Source: Veronia pacifica (GTDB lineage Bacteria > Pseudomonadota > Gammaproteobacteria > Enterobacterales > Vibrionaceae). From it: a stretch of 38,934 nucleotides of DNA. The notes under the pieces were generated by a model. The model searched no databases, had not been told where the DNA came from, and saw nothing but the letters and a program-made list of their open reading frames with translations. Position numbers and translations under genes: made by a program. How positions within the stretch are numbered: position 1 is the first letter of the stretch; every line of letters starts with the position of its first letter. Shown here piece by piece: positions 30,376 through 38,142 of this stretch. The DNA lies in the NCBI RefSeq assembly GCF_001707825.1, contig NZ_LYBM01000047.1, positions 1-38,934 on the forward strand, given 5' to 3'.

Positions 30376-31816
30376 ACTCCTAATCCCTCTTCTTCTTTAT
30401 CTGGCCGCCGTATTTGGGCTGGCCTTTTTCAGCCGCCGCAGGGCTGATTCCCAACAAGGCTTTCTCAACGAATACCTGCTGGGTGGCCGAAGCATGGGAG
30501 GGTTTGTCCTCGCCATGACTCTCGCAGCGACATACGCCAGCGCCAGCTCCTTTATCGGCGGGCCGGGCGCTGCGTATAAAATGGGGCTTGGCTGGGTACT
30601 GCTGGCAATGATTCAACTGCCCGCAGCCTGGCTCACGCTTGGTGTGCTGGGTAAAAAATTTGCCATTGAAGCGCGTCGCCATGGCGCGCTGACCCTCAAC
30701 GATATGCTGTATGCACGTTATCAGAGCAGAACTGTAGTGATCATCGCGTCTCTCGCTTTACTACTGGCCTTCTTTGGCACCATGGTGGTCCAGTTTGTTG
30801 GCGGTGCTCGCCTGCTTGAGGCCGTAACCGGACTCAGTTATCAGCAGGGACTGGCACTTTTTGCCATCACTGTCGGGCTATATACCACCATAGGCGGGTT
30901 TAGAGCAGTGGTGATGACAGACACCCTACAGGGGATCATGATGATCATAGGCACCCTCGCCCTGTTAACAGGGCTGATCCACGCAGGCGGGGGATTAAGC
31001 GACATGATCCGGGGCTTACACGACATTGATCCAGCCCTGATCACTCCACAGGGTCCTGATGGATTTATCAGTCAGCCTTTTATCCTGAGCTTTTGGGTAT
31101 TGGTCTGTTTTGGTGTGATTGGTTTGCCCCATGCTGCTGTGCGCTGCATATCGTATAAATCCAGCCAGTCTCTTCACCGGGGTATGGTGATTGGCACAGC
31201 AATGATGGCGTTTCTGATGCTGGGGATGCATCTTGCGGGCGCGTTGGGGCGGGTTGTGGTGCCTGATATCAGCAGCCCAGACAAAATAATGCCCACTCTG
31301 ATGATCACCGTTCTACCGCCAGCTGTGGCGGGGATATTTTTGGCGGGTCCTATGGCTGCCATTATGTCGACTATTGATTCACAGCTCATTCAGGCGTCAG
31401 CCACTTTACTGAAAGATCTTTATCTTAATTACATCCATCCCGATAGCAGTAACCGGGCCCGAGTAGAAAAGAAACTCCCTCGCCTGTCACTGTGGGTTAC
31501 CGGAATATTCTCTGTATTGGTGTTCATTGCTGCCGTAAACCCGCCAGAGATGATCATCTGGCTAAATCTGGTCGCTTTTGGCGGCATGCAGGCTGTTTTT
31601 CTTTGGCCGCTTGTCCTCGGTCTTTACTGGAGAAAAGCCACCGCAGAAGGTGCATTGGCGTCAATGGTTACTGGTGCTGGCAGCTATATCTGGTTCACTG
31701 TCGTCAAACCGGATCTGGGTGGCGTACATGCCATCGTCCCCTCGCTGTCGCTTAGCTTATTCGCGTTTATCGCTGTCAGTCTGTATCAGCACAGACTAGA
31801 TCGGGCACATACCTAA
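30365..31816 (+). CDS. panF: Sodium/pantothenate symporter
   Basis: This 483-residue SSS family transporter takes up pantothenate with Na+. The start MNIELLIPLLLYLAAVFGLA matches the family; the frame is open further upstream but overlaps yhdT. Family stretches include FLNEYLLGGRSMGGFVLAMT, TYASASSFIGGPGAAYKMGL and IGLPHAAVRCISYKSS. It overlaps yhdT by 11 bp and is followed by a strong terminator, so yhdT-panF forms one unit. Confidence 0.95.
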   Translation: MNIELLIPLLLYLAAVFGLAFFSRRRADSQQGFLNEYLLGGRSMGGFVLAMTLAATYASASSFIGGPGAAYKMGLGWVLLAMIQLPAAWLTLGVLGKKFAIEARRHGALTLNDMLYARYQSRTVVIIASLALLLAFFGTMVVQFVGGARLLEAVTGLSYQQGLALFAITVGLYTTIGGFRAVVMTDTLQGIMMIIGTLALLTGLIHAGGGLSDMIRGLHDIDPALITPQGPDGFISQPFILSFWVLVCFGVIGLPHAAVRCISYKSSQSLHRGMVIGTAMMAFLMLGMHLAGALGRVVVPDISSPDKIMPTLMITVLPPAVAGIFLAGPMAAIMSTIDSQLIQASATLLKDLYLNYIHPDSSNRARVEKKLPRLSLWVTGIFSVLVFIAAVNPPEMIIWLNLVAFGGMQAVFLWPLVLGLYWRKATAEGALASMVTGAGSYIWFTVVKPDLGGVHAIVPSLSLSLFAFIAVSLYQHRLDRAHT

Positions 31817-31832
31817 CCATACCTACCCCCGC

Positions 31833-31859
31833 AAAAGCAGTGCCGAGCACTGCTTTTTT
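31833..31859 (+). terminator. Terminator of yhdT-panF
   Basis: AAAAGCAGTGC / GCACTGCTTTT form an 11-bp perfect stem around a CGA loop, ending in TTTTTT. Confidence 0.95.
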
Positions 31860-31956
31860 ATTGCATCCCACCAGTTTTTCACACTGAAAGCGGCCGCTGA
31901 CTGCACTTGCGCCTCAACCAAAGGACAACAATCTTATTCGGGGTGCCTAAAATTTA

Positions 31957-31965
31957 TGCTAGACT
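31957..31965 (+). promoter_or_regulatory. Candidate extended -10 promoter of prmA
   Basis: TGCTAGACT carries an extended -10 (TGN before TAGACT), followed by a GC-rich discriminator (CCGCCCCC). The -35 region is weak. It starts about 55 bp before the prmA ATG. Confidence 0.5.
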
Positions 31966-32011
31966 CCGCCCCCTTACAAAGAAATGCCAAGCAAACAAAG
32001 CGGAATAAATC

Positions 32012-32896
32012 ATGCCCTGGATTCAAATCAAACTGAATGCGACGGAAACCAATGCAGAAGCAATCGGCGACATGTTGATGGAAGAGGCGGATGCACTCTC
32101 AGTCACCTTCCTTGACGCTAAAGACACGCCAGTTTTCGAGCCATTACCGGGTGAGACCCGTCTTTGGGGTGACACTGATATTCTCGCGCTGTATGACGCT
32201 GAAGCAGACATGGACAGTGTGATGGGTATTCTCAAAGCCAGCCCACTTCTCGATGATGACTTTGCTTACAAAATTGAGCAATTGGAAGATAAAGATTGGG
32301 AACGTGCATGGATGGACAATTTTAAACCTATGCGCTTTGGTGAGCGCCTATGGATTTGTCCAAGCTGGTGTGATGTGCCTGACGAAAATGCTGTCAACGT
32401 GATGCTGGATCCCGGTCTGGCGTTTGGTACCGGAACCCACCCCACCACAGCGTTATGTCTTGAGTGGCTGGACAGCCAGTCACTGGAAGGGAAAACCGTG
32501 ATTGATTTTGGCTGCGGTTCAGGGATTTTATCGCTGGCAGCACTCAAGCTTGGCGCAGACAAAGTCATCGGTATCGACATTGACCCTCAAGCCTTACAGG
32601 CATCAAAAGATAATGCCGAGCGCAATAATGTTGCTGACCGTCTGGAACTGTTCCTGCCACAAGATCAGCCGGAGAACATTCAAGGCGATATCGTTGTTGC
32701 CAACATACTAGCCGGCCCACTGCGTGAGCTTGCACCTGTTATCAAAAGCCTGATCGCGCCCCAAGGTCGTCTGGCAATGTCCGGCGTATTAGATACGCAG
32801 GCTGAGTCTGTCGCCGATTGTTACCGCGACACAATGACGGTAGATCAGATCACCGAGCGTGAAGAATGGTGCCGAATCACTGCACATAGAGGATAA
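32012..32896 (+). CDS. prmA: Ribosomal protein L11 methyltransferase
   Basis: This 294-residue SAM-dependent enzyme trimethylates lysines and the N-terminus of ribosomal protein L11. The N-terminal substrate domain starts [20 protein letters not shown]. The methyltransferase part shows [18 protein letters not shown], the SAM motif [20 protein letters not shown] with acidic IDIDPQAL, and the [10 protein letters not shown] motif. Full length and intact. Confidence 0.98.
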   Translation: MPWIQIKLNATETNAEAIGDMLMEEADALSVTFLDAKDTPVFEPLPGETRLWGDTDILALYDAEADMDSVMGILKASPLLDDDFAYKIEQLEDKDWERAWMDNFKPMRFGERLWICPSWCDVPDENAVNVMLDPGLAFGTGTHPTTALCLEWLDSQSLEGKTVIDFGCGSGILSLAALKLGADKVIGIDIDPQALQASKDNAERNNVADRLELFLPQDQPENIQGDIVVANILAGPLRELAPVIKSLIAPQGRLAMSGVLDTQAESVADCYRDTMTVDQITEREEWCRITAHRG

Positions 32897-32983
32897 ATCA
32901 CACTTTTGTGGTCAATTTTTACACTAAAAGTATGAATTAAATCATTTTTTCTAAAATCAAGGCGGAACGCTCAAATAATGGCC

Positions 32984-33012
32984 TTTTCAGGTCGTTAAAA
33001 AATGCGTAAAAT
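32984..33012 (+). promoter_or_regulatory. dusB-fis promoter with GC-rich discriminator
   Basis: TTTTCA (32984-32989) and TAAAAT (33007-33012) are separated by 17 bp. The -10 box is followed directly by GCGCGCCC, the kind of discriminator that makes promoters sensitive to ppGpp and growth rate, as known for fis operons. Confidence 0.65.
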
Positions 33013-33044
33013 GCGCGCCCTTGCTGGTTTAGAAGGTGGCTCCT

Positions 33045-34010
33045 TTGCAGATTGGACACTACACATTAAAAAACTCATTGATTGTTGCTCCTATGGCGGG
33101 TGTAACTGACCGTCCTTTCAGGGATCTGTGCCTGCGCTTTGGTGCGGGAATGGCAGTGAGTGAAATGATGTCATCCAATCCAAGGATGTGGAATACCGAC
33201 AAATCGAAGAACCGAATGGTTCACCTTGATGAAAAAGGGATCCGCTCTGTACAGATTGCTGGTGCTGAACCAGCCATGATGGCAGAAGCCGCTCGTTACT
33301 GTGTTGAAAACGGCGCGCAAATCGTCGATATCAACATGGGCTGTCCGGCAAAAAAGGTAAATAAAAAACTGGCTGGTTCAGCCTTGCTGACCCGACCAGA
33401 TTTAGTCGAGCAGATCCTGACTGCCGTGGTCAACGCAGTGGATGTGCCTGTTACGCTGAAAACGCGTACAGGCTGGGATACCGAAAACAAAAACTGTGTC
33501 GATATCGCAAAAATGGCCGAACAGTGTGGCATACAGGCACTGGCCCTTCACGGCCGGACTCGCGCCTGTATGTATAAAGGTGATGCAGAATACGACAGCA
33601 TTAGAGCGGTAAAAGAGGCGATATCCATTCCCCTGATTGCCAATGGGGATATAGATTCACCTCAGAAAGCCCGCCACGTGCTCGATTACACGGGTGCGGA
33701 TGCATTGATGATAGGCCGTCCTGCGCAAGGGCGTCCCTGGATCTTTCAAGAGATTCAGCACTATCTCGATACGGGTAAAGAGCTTGCTCCACCACCTGTA
33801 GAAGAGGTGAGAGAAATTTTATTGGGTCATGTTCAAGAGCTTCATCGATTTTATGGTGAACTCAAAGGGCTGCGAATTGCACGTAAACACGTCAGTTGGT
33901 ACCTGAAAGAACATGAGCAATTTGGTGATTTTCGCCAGACTTTCAACGCTATCGAAGACGCCCAACAGCAACTCGATGCGCTGCAAGATCACTTCGAAAA
34001 CGTTGCATAA
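33045..34010 (+). CDS. dusB: tRNA-dihydrouridine synthase B
   Basis: This flavin enzyme reduces uridine to dihydrouridine in tRNA. The TTG start at 33045 is chosen because AAGG (33033-33036) lies 8 bases upstream and the resulting N-terminus [20 protein letters not shown] matches DusB; the GTG at 33036 would overlap that ribosome binding site. With this start the product has 321 residues and the catalytic cysteine in NMGCPAKKV is Cys100, the usual number. [12 protein letters not shown] and [20 protein letters not shown] are further family motifs. It is the first gene of the dusB-fis operon, and fis follows after 22 bp. Confidence 0.96.
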   Translation: MQIGHYTLKNSLIVAPMAGVTDRPFRDLCLRFGAGMAVSEMMSSNPRMWNTDKSKNRMVHLDEKGIRSVQIAGAEPAMMAEAARYCVENGAQIVDINMGCPAKKVNKKLAGSALLTRPDLVEQILTAVVNAVDVPVTLKTRTGWDTENKNCVDIAKMAEQCGIQALALHGRTRACMYKGDAEYDSIRAVKEAISIPLIANGDIDSPQKARHVLDYTGADALMIGRPAQGRPWIFQEIQHYLDTGKELAPPPVEEVREILLGHVQELHRFYGELKGLRIARKHVSWYLKEHEQFGDFRQTFNAIEDAQQQLDALQDHFENVA

Positions 34011-34032
34011 ATACGAGAAGAGCTAACAGAAT

Positions 34033-34329
34033 ATGTTCGAACAAAACCTGACTTCAGAAGCACTGACAGTGACCACTGTAACTTCACAAGATCAAATTAC
34101 CCAGAAGCCACTACGCGACTCGGTAAAAGCATCCCTGAAAAACTACCTTGCTCAGCTGAATGGCCAGGAAATCAATGATCTGTATGAGCTTGTACTCGCA
34201 GAGGTTGAACAACCGCTTCTGGACACCATCATGCAGTACACCCGTGGTAACCAAACCCGCGCAGCAACCATGATGGGCATCAACCGTGGTACGCTTCGTA
34301 AGAAGCTGAAAAAATACGGCATGAACTGA
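34033..34329 (+). CDS. fis: DNA-binding protein Fis
   Basis: This 98-residue nucleoid protein bends DNA, activates rRNA promoters and helps site-specific recombination. The C-terminal half ([20 protein letters not shown] onward to KKYGMN) is the helix-turn-helix and is practically identical to that of enterobacterial Fis. The N-terminal beta-hairpin region carries the residues used to contact Hin-type recombinases. It is the last recognisable core gene; accessory DNA starts directly behind it. Confidence 0.99.
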   Translation: MFEQNLTSEALTVTTVTSQDQITQKPLRDSVKASLKNYLAQLNGQEINDLYELVLAEVEQPLLDTIMQYTRGNQTRAATMMGINRGTLRKKLKKYGMN

Positions 34330-34356
34330 TACTAAGTATCTAACATACTGTTTTGG

Positions 34357-34390
34357 AAAAGGATTCATCTATTTTAGGTGGGTCCTTTTT
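34357..34390 (+). terminator. Probable terminator of dusB-fis
   Basis: AAAAGGA pairs with TCCTTTT, with an inner ATCTA/TAGGT pairing and a T-run at the end. The internal loop makes it weaker than others in the window. Confidence 0.6.
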
Positions 34391-34397
34391 CAATATA

Positions 34398-34415
34398 TGT
34401 ACCCCTATGTGTACC
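34398..34415 (+). repeat. Pair of TGTACC sites at the start of the accessory region
   Basis: TGTACC occurs at 34398-34403 and 34410-34415, 12 bp apart. The same hexamer is the core of the long repeats at 37.2 and 38.2 kb. They lie within 90 bp of the fis stop. The remainder of the 452-bp gap 34330-34781 holds the two terminator-like hairpins and the palindrome listed separately; no gene is seen. Confidence 0.5.
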
Positions 34416-34576
34416 CCCGGCATTTTCTTACCATAATCAGACCTCACTCACATCCTTCCCTGTTTTACACACTCACCAATAGAAATCTGCAGCCCAGTTG
34501 TATGCCTATTCCGATATTTGATGTATTGGGAATGTGTCTGCTGTCTGAAGCTTTGCTAATAAGAAGTATGTCTTAG

Positions 34577-34606
34577 GGGGCCCTGATTTAGGGCTCCTTC
34601 TTTATT
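34577..34606 (+). terminator. Terminator-like hairpin in the gap behind fis
   Basis: GGGGCCCT / AGGGCTCC form an 8-bp stem with one G-T pair and a 5-base loop, followed by TTCTTTATT. No gene ends just upstream, so it may be left from a lost gene. Confidence 0.6.
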
Positions 34607-34608
34607 AC

Positions 34609-34633
34609 AAGGGTGAACGAATCGTTCACCCTT
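34609..34633. repeat. Perfect 25-bp palindrome
   Basis: The arms AAGGGTGAACGA and TCGTTCACCCTT are perfectly complementary over 12 bp around a single central A. It lies 3 bp after a terminator-like hairpin and about 150 bp before the TolA-like lipoprotein gene. It may be an operator for a dimeric repressor, a second terminator arm or a recombination site. Confidence 0.7.
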
Positions 34634-34781
34634 TGATGAAGCATGAAATAACAAGTATTTAGACAAAATAGCAACAGGCTTTTATATTGGACTCACTGTG
34701 GAGGAGAAATAACCATATCTACAAGAGTACTGGGCTAACTCACTTCAAATTGGTGAGGCACACAAACCAAGAGGTATCCAA

Positions 34782-35141
34782 GTGAAGACGATAATTGCCC
34801 TATTTGTCATGGCCGCACTGTCAGCCTGTTCAGTGAATTCGAGCAAGAAGCCAAACGACGAAGCAATGAAGTTTGGAATAATGTACAAAGAGCTAATCCA
34901 AGCGGAACTGATATTTCCAGATGATGGAATGGGAAAGGAATGCCTACTATCTATCCAGCTAAGTGAAACAGGTGAGATAACTCAACTAACTTCATCCGGC
35001 GATGAGCTACTTTGCTCTGCAGGAGAAAAAGCGGTTAACCAAGTGGGCAAATTCCCTATGCCAGCAGACAAAGACAAAAGCGTCATAGATGAATTGAGAA
35101 CCATCAAGCTCACATTGTCACCCGTTAACGTTCGGCGTTAA
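34782..35141 (+). CDS. Lipoprotein with a TolA C-terminal (domain III)-like fold
   Basis: This 119-residue protein starts at a GTG with GAGG 8 bases upstream. It has a lipoprotein signal with lipobox ALSAC (lipid Cys16), then almost only a TolA domain III-like unit: YKELIQAELIF, then GKECLLSIQLSETGEITQL and SSGDELLCSAGEKAVNQVGK, ending DELRTIKLTLSP. Cys54 and Cys78 match the disulfide cysteines of TolA domain III (GKTCTLRIKLAPDG and ALCQAAL in E. coli). The membrane anchor and long helical domain of TolA are absent. It is the first gene of the accessory region. TolA III is the receptor for filamentous phages and some colicins, so a decoy role is possible but unproven. Confidence 0.75.
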   Translation: MKTIIALFVMAALSACSVNSSKKPNDEAMKFGIMYKELIQAELIFPDDGMGKECLLSIQLSETGEITQLTSSGDELLCSAGEKAVNQVGKFPMPADKDKSVIDELRTIKLTLSPVNVRR

Positions 35142-35176
35142 AGCCTGTATATAAGCCACGCAAAGAAAATCCATTC

Positions 35177-35719
35177 ATGAATATCGAAAAAATTGCAGAC
35201 ATCATCTGCCAGACCGCCCGTGATGAAGATATAGAACTGTCAGAACTCGCCAATGAGGGGATCTTCTGGATGCCTGAACTGGCTTTTGTCTATCAGTGCG
35301 GAAAGAACATCATTCGAGAGGCTGAATCTGTCTTCGGCACATCTGAAGTCATTTGGTGCCGGGAAAAGAATTATGGGAATGGAGGTCCGACTGACCTTGC
35401 TTTCGAACTCCCCAATGGTGAGTTATTGGCCATCGAGTTTAAACTACGGGCCACAACCACCGCATATGAAGGTGACGTCAAAAAGCTCTGTCGAATTTCG
35501 CGTCCCCAGACAACAAGACTTTTCTGTGCATTGGTTGATGTCTTTGAATCTGTAATAACAGGAGATGACGGCCGTCAAAAACATATAGAGACCTTACCCG
35601 GCTACCGAGTCACCCCCATAAAGAAACTCTCATTTAGTACCAAACAGAACTGGTACAAAAGTCCTGTAAAGTGCGTCGCCTGTGTCTGGTCAGTAGAACT
35701 GGAATCTGAAACTAGATAG
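35177..35719 (+). CDS. Predicted PD-(D/E)XK nuclease-fold protein, unknown role
   Basis: This 180-residue protein shows the nuclease-fold core: Glu34 in the first helix (MPELAF), Asp73 in GGPTDLAFELPNG, and Glu87-x-Lys89 in LLAIEFKLR, with strands and helices in the expected order. This is a restriction-endonuclease-like site. I do not recognise a named family. It follows the TolA-like gene by 35 bp on the same strand and converges on a second, unrelated nuclease-fold gene. It could belong to a defence or DNA-processing system; no methyltransferase is seen nearby. Confidence 0.6.
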   Translation: MNIEKIADIICQTARDEDIELSELANEGIFWMPELAFVYQCGKNIIREAESVFGTSEVIWCREKNYGNGGPTDLAFELPNGELLAIEFKLRATTTAYEGDVKKLCRISRPQTTRLFCALVDVFESVITGDDGRQKHIETLPGYRVTPIKKLSFSTKQNWYKSPVKCVACVWSVELESETR

Positions 35720-35726
35720 CTCAAAG

Positions 35727-35756
35727 CAAAGGGTGGACGATTTGGCCACCCCTTTG
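35727..35756. terminator. Terminator between the two convergent nuclease-like genes
   Basis: CAAAGGGTGG pairs with CCACCCCTTTG (one bulge) around a 9-base loop. It lies 8 bp after one stop codon and about 14 bp beyond the other. Confidence 0.7.
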
Positions 35757-35769
35757 ACTGACATCTTTA

Positions 35770-36924
35770 TTATTTGACTACATGCGCTTTATCAAGCAGA
35801 GACTTAATATTAACGAGCTCCGCAATCATCTGGTTAACCATGGCTTCTCGGTTAGCCGATTTACTCAGGTACAAGATATCGTCTGCGGTAATGCTGCGGA
35901 AATTGATCATTTTTTTCGGGTAGTCCCAAATGTGGAGTTCTTCCTCACTTCCCTCCTTTCGGTATGGAACGTCTATGTCTGATAAGCGGTTTATAGTCCC
36001 GCTTTCCTTTTCAAACCTGATGCCGAAATAAAGATGATGGTCCTGTTCGATATATAGGGTGTATTCTGGCGCGTTCTCTACTCTTACTGCTTGGCGGATA
36101 TAACGAGAGTTGTTTTTCCTGTCGACATAGCTCGCTACCCTCTCACCCTGCCTCCGCTGTTCTGAGAGAGAATCTTCAGTGAGAGGGCCGAATTCTCCCT
36201 TCATTCTGTCTGCAATTAACTCCCACATGGCCAGCTGATTATCAATATTGATCTCCCTGTAAGCCTGCTCAAGAGAAGGGAAGGAGAGTAGGTTGTCATC
36301 CTTAAACAGCAGTGATTTAACCTCGGCTATGTGTTCCATATTATCGGTCCTGTCTGTGAGGAGGTTGATGAGAGTTTCGTACTGGATGAGTGCCTCCCTA
36401 AGCGGAGCATCTCGAGCAGCCAGTGATATAGCCTTATTTATGATGTGATGAATATCCTGCCGATAACTCACGCATTTCACTTGGTCGATAAGATGGCCTG
36501 CGCTCTGCTCACTTGGCTGCCTTCCGTCAAGGGTGAGGTAGATAAGGTGAATAGTCTTAACGCCTTCGTCCTTCATAATTTCGTGGTAACGGAGAAGTTG
36601 TTCCGGCTGATCGTCCGCATAAATCTTATTTTCAACCACCACCGCGATATCTCCTGCGCGAATGAGGATATCGATATTGCGATATTCAAGGAGAACCTTA
36701 GGTATTTCACTGAGTGTGACTTCAATGTTAGATAAAAAAAGATCGAGAAAGCGCCTCCCATGCTGATGCCTGCCTTCAGGATTTAAGAGGTCGGCAAGGA
36801 ACCGTGAATGAAGGCGGACCTCATCATGAGCAGAGCGGAGTACATTAAAAAGGTTATATTTCGGTGGCTCCGAGTACCTTAGCTCCAGTTGTTTGAGCAA
36901 TTCGAAAAGTTGTGGATTGAGCAT
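35770..36924 (-). CDS. PD-(D/E)XK nuclease superfamily protein (PDDEXK_4 type)
   Basis: This 384-residue protein has the PDDEXK_4 N-terminal pattern: NLFNVLRSAHDEVRLHSRFL then ADLLNPEGRHQHGRRFLDLF. The catalytic core follows with Asp85 in RNIDILIRAGD, Glu98-x-Lys100 in VVVENKIYADDQPEQLLRYH, and Glu35 as the likely helix acid. The C-terminal half, from about residue 230, contains beta-rich segments (YTLYIEQDHHLYFGIRFEKE) of unknown role. Such proteins are frequent on genomic islands and in defence neighbourhoods. It starts at the ATG at 36924 without a strong ribosome binding site. Confidence 0.8.
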   Translation of the reverse strand: MLNPQLFELLKQLELRYSEPPKYNLFNVLRSAHDEVRLHSRFLADLLNPEGRHQHGRRFLDLFLSNIEVTLSEIPKVLLEYRNIDILIRAGDIAVVVENKIYADDQPEQLLRYHEIMKDEGVKTIHLIYLTLDGRQPSEQSAGHLIDQVKCVSYRQDIHHIINKAISLAARDAPLREALIQYETLINLLTDRTDNMEHIAEVKSLLFKDDNLLSFPSLEQAYREINIDNQLAMWELIADRMKGEFGPLTEDSLSEQRRQGERVASYVDRKNNSRYIRQAVRVENAPEYTLYIEQDHHLYFGIRFEKESGTINRLSDIDVPYRKEGSEEELHIWDYPKKMINFRSITADDILYLSKSANREAMVNQMIAELVNIKSLLDKAHVVK

Positions 36925-36996
36925 AGGTCTGTGGCGTTAAATTGTGTGGGAATAAATAGTAACAGAACACAGAGAAATATAGCCGAAGGACGCCTC

Positions 36997-37107
36997 ATGA
37001 AACCCGAGATAATGCTGCTAACAACAATATTATATTTTGGAGAGCCTATCGGTCTGGCAACTTTTGGTGCCGGAGTCCGTGACGTAACGAACTGTTATCC
37101 CGTTTAG
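36997..37107 (+). CDS. Possible small protein (36 residues)
   Basis: MKPEIMLLTTILYFGEPIGL continues for 16 more residues to a TAG. AAGGA lies 6 bases upstream of the ATG, and a perfect hairpin begins 1 bp after the stop. The middle is hydrophobic enough for one membrane segment. The last 25 bp overlap the start of the first long repeat, so coding status is uncertain. Confidence 0.3.
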   Translation: MKPEIMLLTTILYFGEPIGLATFGAGVRDVTNCYPV

Positions 37108-37108
37108 C

Positions 37109-37129
37109 TAGGGGGCGAAACGCCCCCTA
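37109..37129. terminator. Perfect GC-rich hairpin
   Basis: TAGGGGGCG / CGCCCCCTA form a 9-bp stem with an AAA loop. There is no T-run after it. It directly follows the possible 36-residue ORF and is present only in repeat copy 1. Confidence 0.55.
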
Positions 37130-37141
37130 CCCAATCAGTCC

Positions 37142-37178
37142 AAATCAAGGGAGTCGTGAAACGCGACCCCCTTGATTT
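37142..37178. repeat. Conserved hairpin at the head of repeat copy 1
   Basis: A 15-bp stem (AAATCAAGGGAGTCG / CGACCCCCTTGATTT) with one A-C mismatch closes the loop TGAAACG. The same loop and mismatch occur in copy 2, with a compensated base-pair change in the stem. It could be a terminator (TTTTCCC follows) or a structural recognition element. Confidence 0.7.
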
Positions 37179-37217
37179 TCCCTCTTCCTGAATCCTAGCC
37201 CTATACGATGTTTTTGA

Positions 37218-37243
37218 GGTGTACCATGTGTACCACGTGTACC
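37218..37243 (+). repeat. Three tandem 9-bp iterons in repeat copy 1
   Basis: TGTACCATG, TGTACCACG and TGTACCAAC follow each other directly at 37220, 37229 and 37238. In copy 2 the first has decayed to TGTGCC while the other two are intact (38246, 38255). Tandem iterons of this size are typical of replication-initiator or partition-protein sites; the binding protein is not in the window. Confidence 0.7.
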
Positions 37244-37743
37244 AACCTTTAATTTCAACAGGTTACGTTGCTACACCTTGGTACACCTATGTGTAGCAGG
37301 TGTACCATGAGGTTTTTCAATGAGTTAGGGGGGTACCAAGGGAGGTGTTGGCGCCAAGATTAGCGTTAATTAGCAAGTAACTAATTGATATTTATCATGG
37401 TACACCTTAGTGGCGAAAATGGGCTGAAATCTTGGTACATATGGCGATTTTAGGTGTACCTTAACTCGAAATCGCCCAAACAGTCGCTAGTAAGCCTGAC
37501 GAAAGTTTAAGGCTAACGCGTGTCTACTGAGTCAGTGGCTGTTCATAGAGATTGAAGACTACTATTTCCCTCAAGAATAAAATATTGACCTCTGCACCTA
37601 ACAAGAAATTCCCGGGGATGCTTACGGCGCCTCAGAATTAGGCTTTATGTGATTGGGTGTGATTTTTATCTCACCTTAATATTGAAAAATTTAATATGAG
37701 GCTCATATCTATCTGATAAGTGGTCAAATATAGGAAATTTGTC

Positions 37744-38022
37744 TTGGAAAGTTTAGCTTCCTTAGCTGTAAAAGCTCGAATTTATGCACAACATGGCGGT
37801 GCATGGCCTTACCTCGCTAGTCAATTGAGATTGCATGGAGTACCAGTCCAAGTAGTAGACTGGTATATAGAGTGTGCAAAGAAAAACTTGTCCTCAAGAA
37901 ACGCCTTAATAGCGGAGAAAGAATTTGGCAGAATCATTGAAGCCTTAGATGAGGGTACTTTTGGTATCCCCAATGACGTTGAGCTTGATATGATACTTGA
38001 AGTCGATCGTTTCAAAATATAG
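37744..38022 (+). CDS. Uncharacterised small protein between the two long repeats
   Basis: The ORF encodes 92 residues from a TTG at 37744, which has AGGA 8 bases upstream; a GTG at 37720 in the same frame would add 8 residues but has no ribosome binding site. The sequence (SLAVKARIYAQHGGAWPYLA early, GRIIEALDEGTFGIPNDVEL late) looks like a normal soluble helical protein. I do not recognise it; the first half weakly recalls the helical repeats of RecX, which I do not rely on. It begins about 280 bp after repeat copy 1 and is followed by a hairpin. The stretch 37461-37743 shows no other gene. Confidence 0.5.
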   Translation: MESLASLAVKARIYAQHGGAWPYLASQLRLHGVPVQVVDWYIECAKKNLSSRNALIAEKEFGRIIEALDEGTFGIPNDVELDMILEVDRFKI

Positions 38023-38083
38023 TTACTACCCCAATGGACGAACATTAGCCTTTGTTTTTCCAAGTCCAGATTATTTGAGCTGC

Positions 38084-38111
38084 ATGGCTTAGGGCAGCAA
38101 CTCTAAGCCAT
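38084..38111 (+). terminator. Hairpin after the inter-repeat gene
   Basis: ATGGCTTAG / CTAAGCCAT form a perfect 9-bp stem with a 10-base loop, followed by TTCTAT. It lies 61 bp after the stop of the small gene. Confidence 0.5.
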
Positions 38112-38142
38112 TTCTATCCAAATCCGCGCCAGCTCATCCGCC

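Larger units (their letters stand above)
37083..37460 (+). repeat. Long direct repeat, copy 1, with TGTACC iterons
   Basis: Similarity to copy 2 begins at CGTAACGAAC (37083) and ends at GTGTACC (37460). From 37194 to 37460 the two align without gaps at offset 1017 with about 28 differences in 267 bases by hand count. Copy 1 contains eight exact TGTACC or GGTACA hexamers. Three are tandem at 9-bp spacing (37220, 37229, 37238); others start at 37280, 37301, 37400, 37434 and 37455. A 7-bp inverted repeat (GCTACAC 37270-37276, GTGTAGC 37291-37297) brackets one site. Copy 1 has about 40 extra bases (hairpin 37109-37129) that copy 2 lacks. No ORF of note lies within it. Confidence 0.85.

Noticed and set aside
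37598-37652. attC-like sequence (CCTAACAAG ... GAATTAGGC) between repeat copy 1 and the small gene
   Set aside because: The two ends do not pair as attC inner and outer sites and no GTTRRRY core is present, so there is no support for an integron.
37821-38063. 80-residue minus-strand ORF
   Set aside because: It is antisense to the better-supported plus-strand gene and has no ribosome binding site.
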